From Oceanobacillus jeddahensis (GTDB taxonomy: Bacteria > Bacillota > Bacilli > Bacillales > Amphibacillaceae), in NCBI RefSeq assembly GCF_000750635.1, contig NZ_CCDM010000004.1, forward strand, positions 124,001-188,000: a stretch of 64,000 nt of DNA, in the 5' to 3' direction. This document shows positions 27,190 to 35,164 of this stretch, piece by piece. Position 1 is the first letter of the stretch. The number at the start of each line of letters is the position of its first letter. The notes beneath the pieces were generated by a model. That model was not told where the DNA came from and made no database searches. It worked only from the letters and a program-made list of their open reading frames with translations. Position numbers and translations under genes: made by a program.

Positions 27190-27903
27190 TTACACCTTTT
27201 TAAAATAGTAAATACTTAATACAAATGGTACCATAAATGTTATTAATACTGTTACCCCGGCTATCGCTAAAGAAACATCCAATACACCCAAAATGTAATA
27301 GCTGAACCTTACAGGTAAAGACCAGGGATAAAATGGCGCCAATGCAGTTGCGGAAATTAAACCCGTAGAAAAAACAGTAATAACTGCTATCGTTATTGGT
27401 CCAACAAGATTTTTGCTTAAAATCGTAATAAAAACAACGATAGGTATCAACATAAAATGCAAGACAGCTGAAATGATATAAGACAGAAACACATTTGCCC
27501 CATTTTCAACTGATCCATCAGTGACTACTATTCCCAAAATGTAAGTTAAACCAAATGAAAACATCAAAGTAAATCCAACAAGCAGCAGTAGAAGAATATA
27601 TTTGCTAAGAAGTATTCTTGTCTCTGATGCCTTATACGTAAATAATTGATCCGTTAAGTGATTTTGATACTCCTGAGAAAGAATGATGCCAGCTGTTATC
27701 GCAAACAAAGGAATCCCCAGAAATAAATTAAAGAAATGAATATTTTGTTCCAATAATGCTCCGAGAGATAGCGTATCCATATCAGGCTGTCTGGTTAACA
27801 TGAAATAGCTAAGCAGTGTGTTGATAAAAGTGACACCGCAAAGCATCATAAAAATCTTTGAACGTTTTAGTTTTAACATTTCTATTGAAATTAATTGAAG
27901 CAT
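27190..27903 (-). CDS. lantibiotic-immunity-type ABC permease (LanG-like)
   Basis: About 237 aa, six helices, ABC-2 type. MLQLISIEMLKLKRSKIFM at the start and GIPLFAITAGIILSQEYQNHLTDQLFTYKASETRILLSK in the middle are typical of MutG/EpiG/SpaG-like permeases. It pairs with the 27944 permease and the 28698 ATPase as an F-E-G set. AAGGTGGGG fits the ATG at 27903 (not the in-frame GTG at 27924). Confidence 0.87.
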   Translation of the reverse strand: MLQLISIEMLKLKRSKIFMMLCGVTFINTLLSYFMLTRQPDMDTLSLGALLEQNIHFFNLFLGIPLFAITAGIILSQEYQNHLTDQLFTYKASETRILLSKYILLLLLVGFTLMFSFGLTYILGIVVTDGSVENGANVFLSYIISAVLHFMLIPIVVFITILSKNLVGPITIAVITVFSTGLISATALAPFYPWSLPVRFSYYILGVLDVSLAIAGVTVLITFMVPFVLSIYYFKKV

Positions 27904-27943
27904 AACATCCCCACCTTTTTCCACTTTTCATACCTGACACCTT

Positions 27944-28696
27944 TCATGTAACTTCTTCTGTATTATATAGAACTAGACTAATAATGGTTGATATAACAAA
28001 TATAAAGCCCAGTGCCAATATAGGCGTTGAAATGAAGGTTATATTGCTGCCGCCATCTGTTATTGACTGCACTGTTTTTAGAGGAATGGACCATGGGAAA
28101 TAAGATGCCCATTCTGATTGCAAGCCGATCCCTGCGATAAGAACACCCAAAATAGCACATCCCATTGGAATAATAATATTTTGAAACCAAATTCCTAAAA
28201 TAATGACGATGGGAAGCAAAGCAAGCTGCATGAAAATAGACAACAAATAAACCAATAAATAATTCAAAAATACACTCGAGGTTACTGTCTCCACGAAACC
28301 ATATTGAGATCCAATAAAAACAATTATCCCATTCAATAAAAATGACAAAAGAAATACAACCACAATACTGACAAAGGAAGTTATTAATTTGCCGAAATAG
28401 ATTGCTTTTCTGTCCTGAAGTGACGTGAAAAGAAAATTAATGGTTCCTTGCTGATACTCTTTCACAAAAATGTTGACAGCTATAATAGAAAACAACGGGA
28501 TTCCAATGGTTAAGTTCAGAAATGCCAGATTTCCATCAAAGAAATATCCAGCTTCAAGCGGTCCTTCGCTTAACATATTATTAATTACTGGGGGAATCAA
28601 CGTCAGAATAATAGGTATAAGTATAGCCAAAAATGAAATGAGAAAAATATTCGATCGTTTTAATTTGATGAATTCCGTATAAAAACTATTAAACAA
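27944..28696 (-). CDS. lantibiotic-immunity-type ABC permease (LanE-like)
   Basis: 250 aa, six helices. Start FNSFYTEFIKLKRSNIFLIS and the middle GIPLFSIIAVNIFVKEYQQGTINFLFTSL match the LanE/MutE permease plan, and it is a clear distant paralogue of the next gene. TTG start with GGAGGGGG six bases upstream; its gene begins two bases after the ATPase stop, so translation is coupled. Confidence 0.87.
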   Translation of the reverse strand: MFNSFYTEFIKLKRSNIFLISFLAILIPIILTLIPPVINNMLSEGPLEAGYFFDGNLAFLNLTIGIPLFSIIAVNIFVKEYQQGTINFLFTSLQDRKAIYFGKLITSFVSIVVVFLLSFLLNGIIVFIGSQYGFVETVTSSVFLNYLLVYLLSIFMQLALLPIVIILGIWFQNIIIPMGCAILGVLIAGIGLQSEWASYFPWSIPLKTVQSITDGGSNITFISTPILALGFIFVISTIISLVLYNTEEVT

Positions 28697-28697
28697 G

Positions 28698-29606
28698 TTA
28701 ATCCCCCTCCGTCAAATGAAGAAAGTAATCTTCTAACGTATCCGCATTAACATGGATGGATGTGATTCCAATACCATTCTCCATCAGTATTTTAGAAATG
28801 GATTCGGTACTATGAGAGTGGTCATAAATCCGGATTTTACCTTCATCCACCATTTGATATTGGTGGATATTCAGTTTTTGTTCCAAAATAACCGATGTTT
28901 TCTCAGCTTCATTTACTTCCACTTGAATATACTGTTTGTTTTTTTCATTAATATCTTCCAAAGATAACTCTTGAATTAACTTCCCCCGATGAATAATCCC
29001 GATTTTCGTTGCTAGCTGTTCTATTTCACTTAAAATATGACTGGAAACTAAAACCGTAATATCCAGCTTTTCTACCAAATCCAGAATCAGCTTACGTATC
29101 TGCTTAATACCCTCTGGATCAAGTCCGTTGGTTGGTTCATCTAATATAAGAAAAGAAGGATGATGCAGAATAGCACGTGCAAGTCCTAAGCGCTGCTTCA
29201 TTCCCAATGAATAATTTTTTACTTTTTTGTCTCCAGCATGATGAAGACCAACCAATTCTAATGCTTCTTTAATGGAAGATTTTTCTTGAACGCCCATATA
29301 GCGTCGATGAATTTCTAAATTCTCTTGTCCTGTTAAATTAGGATAAAATCCGGGAACTTCAATGATTGTTCCAATTTTTCCATAAGGACGGTTTTTACCT
29401 TGCTCTCTTTTTTCAAATAATTCGATTTCACCGGCAGTAGGATCAATTAATCCCATAATCATACGAATCGTCGTTGTTTTCCCAGCACCATTCTTTCCTA
29501 AAAATCCATAAATTTCCCCTTTTTTGATATTCATATTCAAATCGTGTACAACCATTTCTCCTTTATATTGCTTCGTTAACCGGTTTGTTCTTAAAATATG
29601 TTCCAA
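28698..29606 (-). CDS. ABC transporter ATPase, bacitracin/lantibiotic immunity type (LanF/YcbN-like)
   Basis: About 302 aa: an ABC domain (Walker A GKNGAGKTT near 40-48, signature YSLGMKQRLG, Walker B FLILDEP, switch SSHILSE) plus a C-terminal 80-residue extension (..GIGITSIHVNADTLEDYFLHL) seen in BcrA/LanF ATPases. First gene of an operon ATPase-permease-permease-regulator-kinase. Such systems remove lantibiotics or bacitracin from the membrane. TTG 29606 fits the GGGGTG ribosome site. No lantibiotic precursor or modification gene is nearby, so it looks like resistance without production. Confidence 0.9.
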   Translation of the reverse strand: MEHILRTNRLTKQYKGEMVVHDLNMNIKKGEIYGFLGKNGAGKTTTIRMIMGLIDPTAGEIELFEKREQGKNRPYGKIGTIIEVPGFYPNLTGQENLEIHRRYMGVQEKSSIKEALELVGLHHAGDKKVKNYSLGMKQRLGLARAILHHPSFLILDEPTNGLDPEGIKQIRKLILDLVEKLDITVLVSSHILSEIEQLATKIGIIHRGKLIQELSLEDINEKNKQYIQVEVNEAEKTSVILEQKLNIHQYQMVDEGKIRIYDHSHSTESISKILMENGIGITSIHVNADTLEDYFLHLTEGD

Positions 29607-29772
29607 GCAAAACACCCCATTTTTTTAAATTTAATATCGTTTTATCCTACTGCAAAGATTAATTATTTAATCTTAATTTCAGTGTATCTGTAATTTCTTT
29701 AAATCTTCTGTTTCAAATCTTAAAAAACCCTTAAATCTTATGAGTAGAAAATATTCATAGCTAAAGGTGATT

Positions 29773-29876
29773 CTTCACTCAATGGGAGTTAACGTCCGTT
29801 ATCTCCCGCCTAAATAAATTTATTTTTACGCTTTATTTTGAGGCAGGAGTTTTACGGACGATTCTCCGTGATAAAA
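29773..29876 (+). repeat. intergenic repeat, copy C (left tip missing)
   Basis: Begins at TTCACTCAATGGGAGTT (the AAAACGAAAC tip is absent). CGTCCGT pairs with ACGGACG and CTCCCGCC with GGCAGGAG, enclosing TAAATAAATTTATTTT. Ends ATTCTCCGTGATAAAA. Confidence 0.9.
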
Positions 29877-29877
29877 A

Positions 29878-29918
29878 GAGCTATCAAAAAATGCACATGA
29901 TGCACTTTTTGATAGCTC
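29878..29918. terminator. long perfect hairpin next to repeat copy C
   Basis: GAGCTATCAAAAA.. and ..TTTTTGATAGCTC with inner TGCA/TGCA make a stem of about 17 bp. It may be a bidirectional terminator between the ABC operon promoter region and the 30031 gene. No gene occupies 29607-30030. Confidence 0.55.
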
Positions 29919-29958
29919 GTTTGGAAAAGTTTTGTATGCAGGCACTGTAGCTTAACTG

Positions 29959-30025
29959 TTCTTATATCTACACAGCCGCCTCTAACTTATAATACGAATT
30001 AAAGACAGCTGTGCAGATATAAGAA
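29959..30025. repeat. 18-bp imperfect inverted repeat beside the 30031 gene
   Basis: TTCTTATATCTACACAGC (29959-29976) and GCTGTGCAGATATAAGAA (30008-30025) match at 17 of 18 positions across a 31-base loop, just past the stop of the minus-strand gene. There is no T-run. Function unknown; mRNA end protection is possible. Confidence 0.55.
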
Positions 30026-30030
30026 TATAA

Positions 30031-30273
30031 TTAATCGATAAATAAAGAAAAGATTTTCCGGATAATCTTATCAATTATGACAGCAGATACGATTAGCATC
30101 AGAAGCCATACTATTAATCCTATATGATCATCAACATTAAATATATGCAACAAATAAAAGACTCCTGCTAAAAGAATAACGTTTATTAATTTACGCCAAT
30201 CGCTGATCTCTATTTTCCTTTCCTTACTTTCGAAATAATTTCTGTTATCTTTTTCATCTTTATTTTTATTCAT
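30031..30273 (-). CDS. small membrane protein, unknown
   Basis: 80 aa. Hydrophilic N-terminus (NKNKDEKDNRNYFESKERK), then two helices (about 35-52 and 56-75). AGGTGG is 7 bases before the ATG at 30273, better than the upstream in-frame start at 30312. No family recognised. It is isolated, with no operon partner. Confidence 0.5.
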   Translation of the reverse strand: MNKNKDEKDNRNYFESKERKIEISDWRKLINVILLAGVFYLLHIFNVDDHIGLIVWLLMLIVSAVIIDKIIRKIFSLFID

Positions 30274-30599
30274 TATAAAACCACCTAACAAATAAAGGAT
30301 TAGGTTCCGCAATATAGTCCACCCTTAGAAAAGATATTTCGCAAAAAAGAATGACGGTATAACAACAAATTTTTTAAGTTTAATAATCCATTCCCTATAG
30401 TAATATTTTCCAGATTCCAATTCAGCTAAACATTTTTAACCATCAGGAAAAGATACACTTCTTTTTGCAGAATCCTCTATTTCATTTTATACAGCACTAG
30501 TGACTATAAAAGAAATATTTATTGTTCTACATGGGAGAACAATTAACGCAGCATGAACTACTAAAAGATATAATGTATGCTTTTTTGAATAAAAATCTT

Positions 30600-30790
30600 A
30601 TGTTAAGGTAACTTTAGAATTATTTCAATGTTTATGAGCGCACTGATGAATCAGATGAAGCAGGTCCTCAAGGTGGTGTTGCAGTAAGTGGCACTGCTAT
30701 TTATCTAGCTGACGGGACATGGAGGTCTGGCTTAACTCTGCAGAGAATCCAGAAAAAGCAGTAATGATTGTTTTAGACGAACTATCTTAG
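30600..30790 (+). pseudogene. small hypothetical gene broken by three frame shifts
   Basis: Read with three single-base corrections the stretch encodes about 64 aa: MLKVTLE, YFNVYERTDESDEAGPQGG, VAVSGTAIYLADGT and WLNSAENPEKAVMIVLDELS, then TAG at 30788-30790. As it stands, frames break near 30607, 30618 and 30718. The reconstructed peptide is acidic and soluble. No family recognised. The flanking 30274-30599 holds nothing else I can name. Confidence 0.55.
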
Positions 30791-30806
30791 TTAGAAGGTG
30801 ATAAGA

Positions 30807-31139
30807 ATGTTAGTATTTCTCACTGGTTTGGGTACTCTGGTGGCAAGTATTATTCTAAGGATTTCCAGTCCTGATAATATTAACAGCATATATGGCTATC
30901 GAACCAAAAGGTCAATGAAAAATCAAAAACTATGGGATTTTGCTCAAAAATATTCCGCGAAAATATTGATCATAGTGGGACTCCTTAATATTTTAATAGG
31001 TATCGTCCTAATGTTTGTAACTTACAGCAACGAATATTACTTGTTTTTTGAATTAGGATGGGCAGTTCTTTCTTTCCTGCCGGTTTTTGTTCTAACAGAG
31101 AGAAAACTTATTCAAATTGAGCGATCTTTAACAGATTAA
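30807..31139 (+). CDS. SdpI/YhfL-family membrane protein
   Basis: 110 aa, three helices. Contains the SdpI-type motif IYGYRTKRSMKNQKLWDFAQKY (about 27-48), shared by SdpI, the immunity protein against the SdpC toxin, and YhfL. Here only the motif-bearing half is present (SdpI itself is about 200 aa), as in many short family members. AGAAGG is 8 bases before the ATG at 30807. No sdpC-like toxin gene is adjacent, so a toxin-immunity role is only a possibility. Confidence 0.75.
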   Translation: MLVFLTGLGTLVASIILRISSPDNINSIYGYRTKRSMKNQKLWDFAQKYSAKILIIVGLLNILIGIVLMFVTYSNEYYLFFELGWAVLSFLPVFVLTERKLIQIERSLTD

Positions 31140-31148
31140 CTTACTTAT

Positions 31149-31439
31149 TCATGCAAAGTTTGCACCAAACCATACAAAGAATCCAATAACCGCAATATTA
31201 AATATAGTTAAGATCAGCGCTATAACAGATATTATTTTTCTCTCGTTTTTCGAACAAAATGCTACTATCCCCATAATGATAGATACAGGTAACCCTGCAA
31301 GTATAAAAATCACTACTATATCATAAACAGTTTTATTTGCCGCTTGTGAAATTGGATCGAGCAGAAACATAGATAATGTGACTATGATACTTGAAATCAA
31401 AAAAACATAGCTTTTCCATGAAAAAACTTTATTTCTCAA
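31149..31439 (-). CDS. small membrane protein, unknown
   Basis: 96 aa with three helices (about 9-27, 38-60, 68-92), the middle loop CSKNERK facing the cytoplasm. TTG start with GGGAGG six to seven bases upstream. It converges with the SdpI-like gene, ending 9 bases from its stop. Family not recognised. Confidence 0.55.
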   Translation of the reverse strand: MRNKVFSWKSYVFLISSIIVTLSMFLLDPISQAANKTVYDIVVIFILAGLPVSIIMGIVAFCSKNERKIISVIALILTIFNIAVIGFFVWFGANFA

Positions 31440-31870
31440 GTATATCGCCTCCCTGTTTTAGATATTCCAAAACACTCCTATCATTTAAACTTTAATCAAA
31501 ACTACAAATTTTACACAGCTTTTACTAGTCAAAAAACAAAATTTGTAATTAACTGAAGGTTAAACTTTTCAATTCTTCTTACAACCTATTATTAGTAAAA
31601 AATCAACAGTAAGAAAATTGTAAAGCTGTTAAGTATATTGTAAAATCGGACTTTATTCCATGCAAAAATTCCAACTAAATTTTTCCTTTTTTGCTTTAGT
31701 GATTTTGGCTAGTGGTGTGTTTAATCTATATCAAGAAATAGAACACTATAAATATTGAATTTTCAGACACAAATTCAGAAATAAAAACTGATAACTGTAG
31801 CAACAAAAAAGGTAATCCAATAAACAACTATCTATTTTAATGCTTCTGAATAAGTATTTCTAAAACTCCT
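31440..31870. other. AT-rich intergenic region
   Basis: No convincing gene. A 32-codon frame from 31660 starts like a membrane protein (FSFFALVILASGVFN) but has no ribosome binding site and stops early, so it could be a gene remnant. Confidence 0.35.
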
Positions 31871-31915
31871 GGCAAAGCATAAATAAGCCCTTTCTTAGAG
31901 GACTTATTTTTTGCC
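31871..31915. terminator. bidirectional terminator-like hairpin
   Basis: GGCAAA..AAATAAG pairs with CTTATTT..TTTGCC; a T-run lies on the plus strand arm. It is 43 bases beyond the stop of the minus-strand gene at 31958. Confidence 0.55.
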
Positions 31916-31957
31916 GAAATGTTTTTAATACAACTCTATTTTCGTTAATAATATGAT

Positions 31958-32179
31958 TCATTGATTTTCATTATGATCAGAACGATTTCGAAAATAATTG
32001 ATGACAACCACGATAAAGGCAATCACAGAAAATAAACCAAACGAATCCATAAAAGCATGTAGCAAACTTTCATTTTCAAATGTTAGTCTCACGATAAACA
32101 GAGCCAAAGAACTTAAAAATAATACAACTACAATCTTACTGAAAGCTGTATTTGTAACAGCCATGCCTAAGATAATCAT
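31958..32179 (-). CDS. small two-helix membrane protein (intact sister of the 24210 remnant)
   Basis: 73 aa from the first ATG, with helices about 12-31 and 47-65. No ribosome site precedes that ATG. A perfect AAGGAGG lies at 32220-32226, seven bases before an in-frame ATC at 32210-32212. Reading from ATC adds VIHIIGISSL, which completes a good first membrane helix. The real start may therefore be non-AUG, or the original start codon is mutated. Family unknown. A decayed paralogue lies at 24210-24376. Confidence 0.6.
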   Translation of the reverse strand: MIILGMAVTNTAFSKIVVVLFLSSLALFIVRLTFENESLLHAFMDSFGLFSVIAFIVVVINYFRNRSDHNENQ

Positions 32180-32248
32180 TAATGAGCTTATCCCAATTAT
32201 ATGTATTACGATATAGCAACCTCCTTAATTAGATTAGCTCCTGTTCTT

Positions 32249-32815
32249 TTAAGATTCCACAACAGCGCGCTTCTTCCTGTAATCTACTGTCAATAAGAAG
32301 ATTAATAGAAGGAAAAGGATAGCAAGTGATAAAGATATAGCCCATAGATTTTCTCCATCTAAATAGAGCCCTAAAATCATAATAATAATTGAAATGACTG
32401 GAGCCATAATATAATAAGGTTTGGCATTATAAAACCAGCCATACGGGAAAAAGTGTGCGCCCGTGATGATGGCAAAAAATAGAATCGCATTCTCCGGGTT
32501 TGTGATCATGCCGAAAAACAGAATTGGAAAATAGATAAGCTGCGCAAAGTTGAAAATTAACCCCAGATTACCGGTTGGATTATTTTTCAACTGCCAATCT
32601 GCTTTAATCAATGTAGATATCCCAATGGATAAAGGGAACATGATTCCCGTGGAAATAAGCATGAATATATTTTTTTGTTGTATATCGATAGGCAATAAAA
32701 ATATAATCGTAATAATAGACCAGATAACAACAGCTGCTAATAAAAATCCTATCCCATTTTTTGCTTTAATCGATAGTTCATTTCGAATCTTATTTACTTC
32801 CAAATTATCCCTCAT
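32249..32815 (-). CDS. DUF7010-like integral membrane protein
   Basis: 188 aa, six helices. Conserved-looking elements: NELSIKAKNGIGFLLAAVVIWSIIT at the start, STLIKADWQLKNNPTGNLGLIFNFAQLIYF in the middle and IITGAHFFPYGWFYNAKPYYIMAP near 118-140, the pattern of the DUF7010 family as I remember it. Function unknown. AAAAGGA before the ATG. Apparently monocistronic. Confidence 0.65.
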   Translation of the reverse strand: MRDNLEVNKIRNELSIKAKNGIGFLLAAVVIWSIITIIFLLPIDIQQKNIFMLISTGIMFPLSIGISTLIKADWQLKNNPTGNLGLIFNFAQLIYFPILFFGMITNPENAILFFAIITGAHFFPYGWFYNAKPYYIMAPVISIIIMILGLYLDGENLWAISLSLAILFLLLIFLLTVDYRKKRAVVES

Positions 32816-32917
32816 CCCTATTCCTTTTCATTTATGCATATAAATGGAATTGTATCATTTTATCATCTCTCGTACCAATCCTTTTTGAATAATAAATAGG
32901 GATAGCGGTGGGAGTAT

Positions 32918-33469
32918 TTATTTATAAACTAAGAGCACATTTCCGCACTGAAACGTTCGTGATTCAATTAATTCAAGTTTTTGATTAACATCATTAAATA
33001 ACCGTTGCCCTTTTCCAATTAAAACAGGATTCAGTATAAGTCGATACTCATCAATTAAATCATGTTGGATAAAGGTTTGTGCAATGCTTGCGCCTGCAAG
33101 TAGTGCTATATTTTTGCCGGGCTGTTTTTTCAGTTTTTCCACTTCAAAAGCCACATTTCCTTTAACCAATCTTGCATTCCATTCTGCCTTTTCCAACGTT
33201 CGAGAGAAAACAACTTTTTTCATCTTATTCATTTTTCTAGCAAATGAGCGATTTTTTTCCGTGCTTTTTTTATCAAATTCAGCAGAGGGCCAATGCTGGA
33301 GCATCATCTCATAGGCAACTCGTCCATAAAGTAGTGTATCTACAGAATCCAAAAAGTCATCCATAAAATCATGCATTTCCTCATCCATCACATGCCAAGA
33401 GCTGTCTCCGTCTTCACCTGCAACAAATCCATCTAATGACATGACCATTGATAAGATAATTTTTCTCAT
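32918..33469 (-). CDS. dihydrofolate reductase-family protein (RibD C-terminal type, YwjB/YyaP-like)
   Basis: 183 aa, one DHFR/RibD-C fold. MRKIILSMVMSLDGFVAG at the start, LLYGRVAYEMM (NADPH-site type helix) near 48-58, VVFSRTLEKAEW and LLAGASIAQTFIQHDLIDEYRLILNPVLIGKG near the end are family signs. These proteins resemble riboflavin reductases but usually lack a known substrate. The ATG at 33469 has AAAGG nine bases upstream and begins exactly where family members begin; the earlier in-frame start at 33508 does not. Confidence 0.85.
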   Translation of the reverse strand: MRKIILSMVMSLDGFVAGEDGDSSWHVMDEEMHDFMDDFLDSVDTLLYGRVAYEMMLQHWPSAEFDKKSTEKNRSFARKMNKMKKVVFSRTLEKAEWNARLVKGNVAFEVEKLKKQPGKNIALLAGASIAQTFIQHDLIDEYRLILNPVLIGKGQRLFNDVNQKLELIESRTFQCGNVLLVYK

Positions 33470-33610
33470 CCTACTCAACCTTTCTGTAGAAATTTTTAAA
33501 AATATCACACATGTATGATATTCAATAATCTTATGACCAATGCTTACTTTCTATATTAGAGCATAAATAACGCTTTGATTTCTTTTCAATTGCTACCTTT
33601 TATAGTCCAG

Positions 33611-33821
33611 TCATTAAGAGACAAGAGTAAAGGAAAAGGCGTTGCAGAAAACCATTATCGAACAATGAATTTAATGTAACTTACCTATCGACACTATCTA
33701 TCGCAAAGATAATTTTTTATTTTTATGGGCGACCTTCCCTGTGTTAAAGGAAGCTTTAAAAGTCATGACAGCATGGAAATTTATGTTTAAAACCGTTGCC
33801 TTTGTTTGGGTGAAAAATTAG
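33611..33821 (+). pseudogene. fragment of an MT-A70 family adenine methyltransferase
   Basis: Two plus-strand frames together give GKGVAENHYRTMNLM, then a stop, and in the next frame LPIDTIYRKDNFLFLWATFP and VLKEALKVMTAWKF.. KTVAFVWVKN, TAG. This is the MT-A70 pattern that follows the catalytic DPPW (..GAAEKHY.TM.. LFLWAT.. AWGF.YKTVAFVWVK). The DPPW part and the C-terminal third are missing. Phages and mobile elements often carry such N6-adenine methyltransferases, so this is probably a relic of one. Confidence 0.8.
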
Positions 33822-33892
33822 TTTTCTTATAGAATAAGCTAACAAACTATTAATTAGAATAAAGAAACATACCCTTGAAAGGACTGATTTAA

Positions 33893-34174
33893 TTGGGGAA
33901 GAAAGCGTTTCATATTTATAATATTATTGTGTTGCTTTTATTGTTATCATTTAACGCTTTAGCGTTATTTGGTGCAGGAATGAGCGAAGGCGGAGTGTTG
34001 CCTGAGTATTGGATTGTAGTCTGGGCCTCACTCATAATTTGGGGTCTCTTTTATTTTACCCAATTTCGTTCTGATAATAAGGTTTGGAGAATATCTTGGT
34101 TTGGCTTAATGGTCGTATTCCTTTTCTTCTGGGAAACGGGGCTTGGATCAACTGTTAGTAGAATGATTAGTTAG
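33893..34174 (+). CDS. small three-helix membrane protein, unknown
   Basis: 93 aa: helices about 6-27, 38-55, 66-85. TTG start with AAAGGA nine bases upstream. Has W-rich loops (YWIVVWASLIIWGLFYF). Followed by its own terminator. Family not recognised; the plan is like that of the 24574 protein. Confidence 0.6.
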   Translation: MGKKAFHIYNIIVLLLLLSFNALALFGAGMSEGGVLPEYWIVVWASLIIWGLFYFTQFRSDNKVWRISWFGLMVVFLFFWETGLGSTVSRMIS

Positions 34175-34210
34175 CATGAAGAAACACTAAAAATCAAATT
34201 CCGAATTTAT

Positions 34211-34241
34211 CCCCACTTATTTGAGTTAGAATAAGTGGGGG
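34211..34241 (+). terminator. terminator of the 33893 gene
   Basis: CCCCACTTATT and AATAAGTGGGG form a perfect 11-bp stem with a 9-base loop, then TAATCATATTTTTTT. Confidence 0.9.
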
Positions 34242-34270
34242 TAATCATATTTTTTTCTTTAAATCTGGAA

Positions 34271-34364
34271 TCAGCGTTTTAAATCATCTTTAAAACGCTG
34301 GTCAGCAAATAAAAACATACCGATAAGTGTCAATAAAGCGTAAAATGCAAAATATAATTTTCAT
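34271..34364 (-). pseudogene. 29-codon stub of a membrane protein, with a 12-bp inverted repeat
   Basis: The minus strand encodes YFAFYALLTLIGMFLFADQR and FKDDLKR, then TGA at 34271-34273: a helix and charged tail like a transporter C-terminus. A shifted ATG lies at 34362-34364. CAGCGTTTTAAA / TTTAAAACGCTG (34272-34300) is a perfect inverted repeat overlapping the last codons. The TetR-type box at 34368-34402 lies immediately upstream. It may be what is left of the regulator's target gene after a deletion. Confidence 0.35.
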
Positions 34365-34367
34365 TAT

Positions 34368-34402
34368 AAAACTATATATGTTTTTATAGTTTCACTAGTT
34401 TT
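34368..34402. promoter_or_regulatory. AAAACTA..TAGTTTT box 1 (probable TetR-type operator)
   Basis: AAAACTA (34368-34374) and TAGTTTT (34396-34402), with an inner TATAGTTT, resemble the boxes before the acetyltransferase (35107-35132) and the TetR-type gene (35750-35766). Confidence 0.4.
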
Positions 34403-34472
34403 ATCAAAAATTTTTTCTTCTCTTTTTTGACCTAAATCATCTATCATAAAGAAATATCTGTAACGTTATAAT

Positions 34473-35066
34473 TTATACCTCCAGCTTCATATAAATACGC
34501 TCCTTGAAACCTTTAAAAGAAGAAAACCGCTCTTTTTTCCTTTCCATATCGATAAAACCCAGTTTGACATACATTTGATAGGCTATTTTATTCGTATCAA
34601 TCACTTCTAAAATAAAACGCTGATAAGCGGAATGATGTAATACATGCTGAAATAAAGCGGTAGAAACTCCTTTACCTCTAGCTTTTACTGAGGTGGCAAC
34701 ACATTCAATATATCCCGTATCATCATCATATGGAAGTTTCTTATTAAAATCGTCTTTCATAAAGTGATATCCTAGATTTCCCTTTACAAGTCCAAAATGC
34801 TTTTTTAATGTATTTCGATCAATGTTGAGTCCACGCGCTTTATTATCGGAACAAGCGAGCACGCCTACAATTTCACCATTTAGTGTAGCCAGGTAGAAAA
34901 CCTCTGGATGTAACATTTTTTGAAATGCATCTACTAATTTTTTTCGGTCTTTTGAAAAAAAGCCTAATTCTTTTTTATAACCATCCACAAACACTTCAGC
35001 GGCTTCTTTTCTTACGTCGCTATTAAAGTCTTTCATTTGCTTCACTTCAATTACAGCCTTTTGCAT
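34473..35066 (-). CDS. GNAT family N-acetyltransferase
   Basis: 197 aa. Order: EVFVDGYKKELGFFSKDRKKL at the start, a central YLATLNGEIVGVLACSD strand pair, YIECVATSVKARGKGVSTALF (acetyl-CoA loop R..GKG, near 118-138) and EVIDTNKIAYQMYVKLGF near 152-170. Substrate unknown. SD AAAAGGAGTGGAG. An AAAACTA..TAGTTTT box lies 41-66 bases upstream and the TetR-type gene follows behind it, so it is likely TetR-controlled. Confidence 0.85.
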   Translation of the reverse strand: MQKAVIEVKQMKDFNSDVRKEAAEVFVDGYKKELGFFSKDRKKLVDAFQKMLHPEVFYLATLNGEIVGVLACSDNKARGLNIDRNTLKKHFGLVKGNLGYHFMKDDFNKKLPYDDDTGYIECVATSVKARGKGVSTALFQHVLHHSAYQRFILEVIDTNKIAYQMYVKLGFIDMERKKERFSSFKGFKERIYMKLEV

Positions 35067-35106
35067 TTTACTCCACTCCTTTTCTTAATTTGTATTTTTT
35101 AAATAT

Positions 35107-35132
35107 AAAACTATTTTGGTTTTATTAGTTTT
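35107..35132. promoter_or_regulatory. AAAACTA..TAGTTTT box 2 before the acetyltransferase
   Basis: AAAACTA (35107-35113) and TAGTTTT (35126-35132) are inverted arms in the promoter region of the 34473-35066 gene, between it and the TetR-type gene stop. Confidence 0.5.
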
Positions 35133-35164
35133 ACCAAAAAAAGAGGATAAGTCATAGACCTCTT

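Noticed and set aside
31660..31758. 32-codon hydrophobic frame
   Set aside because: No ribosome site and too short to tell from chance.
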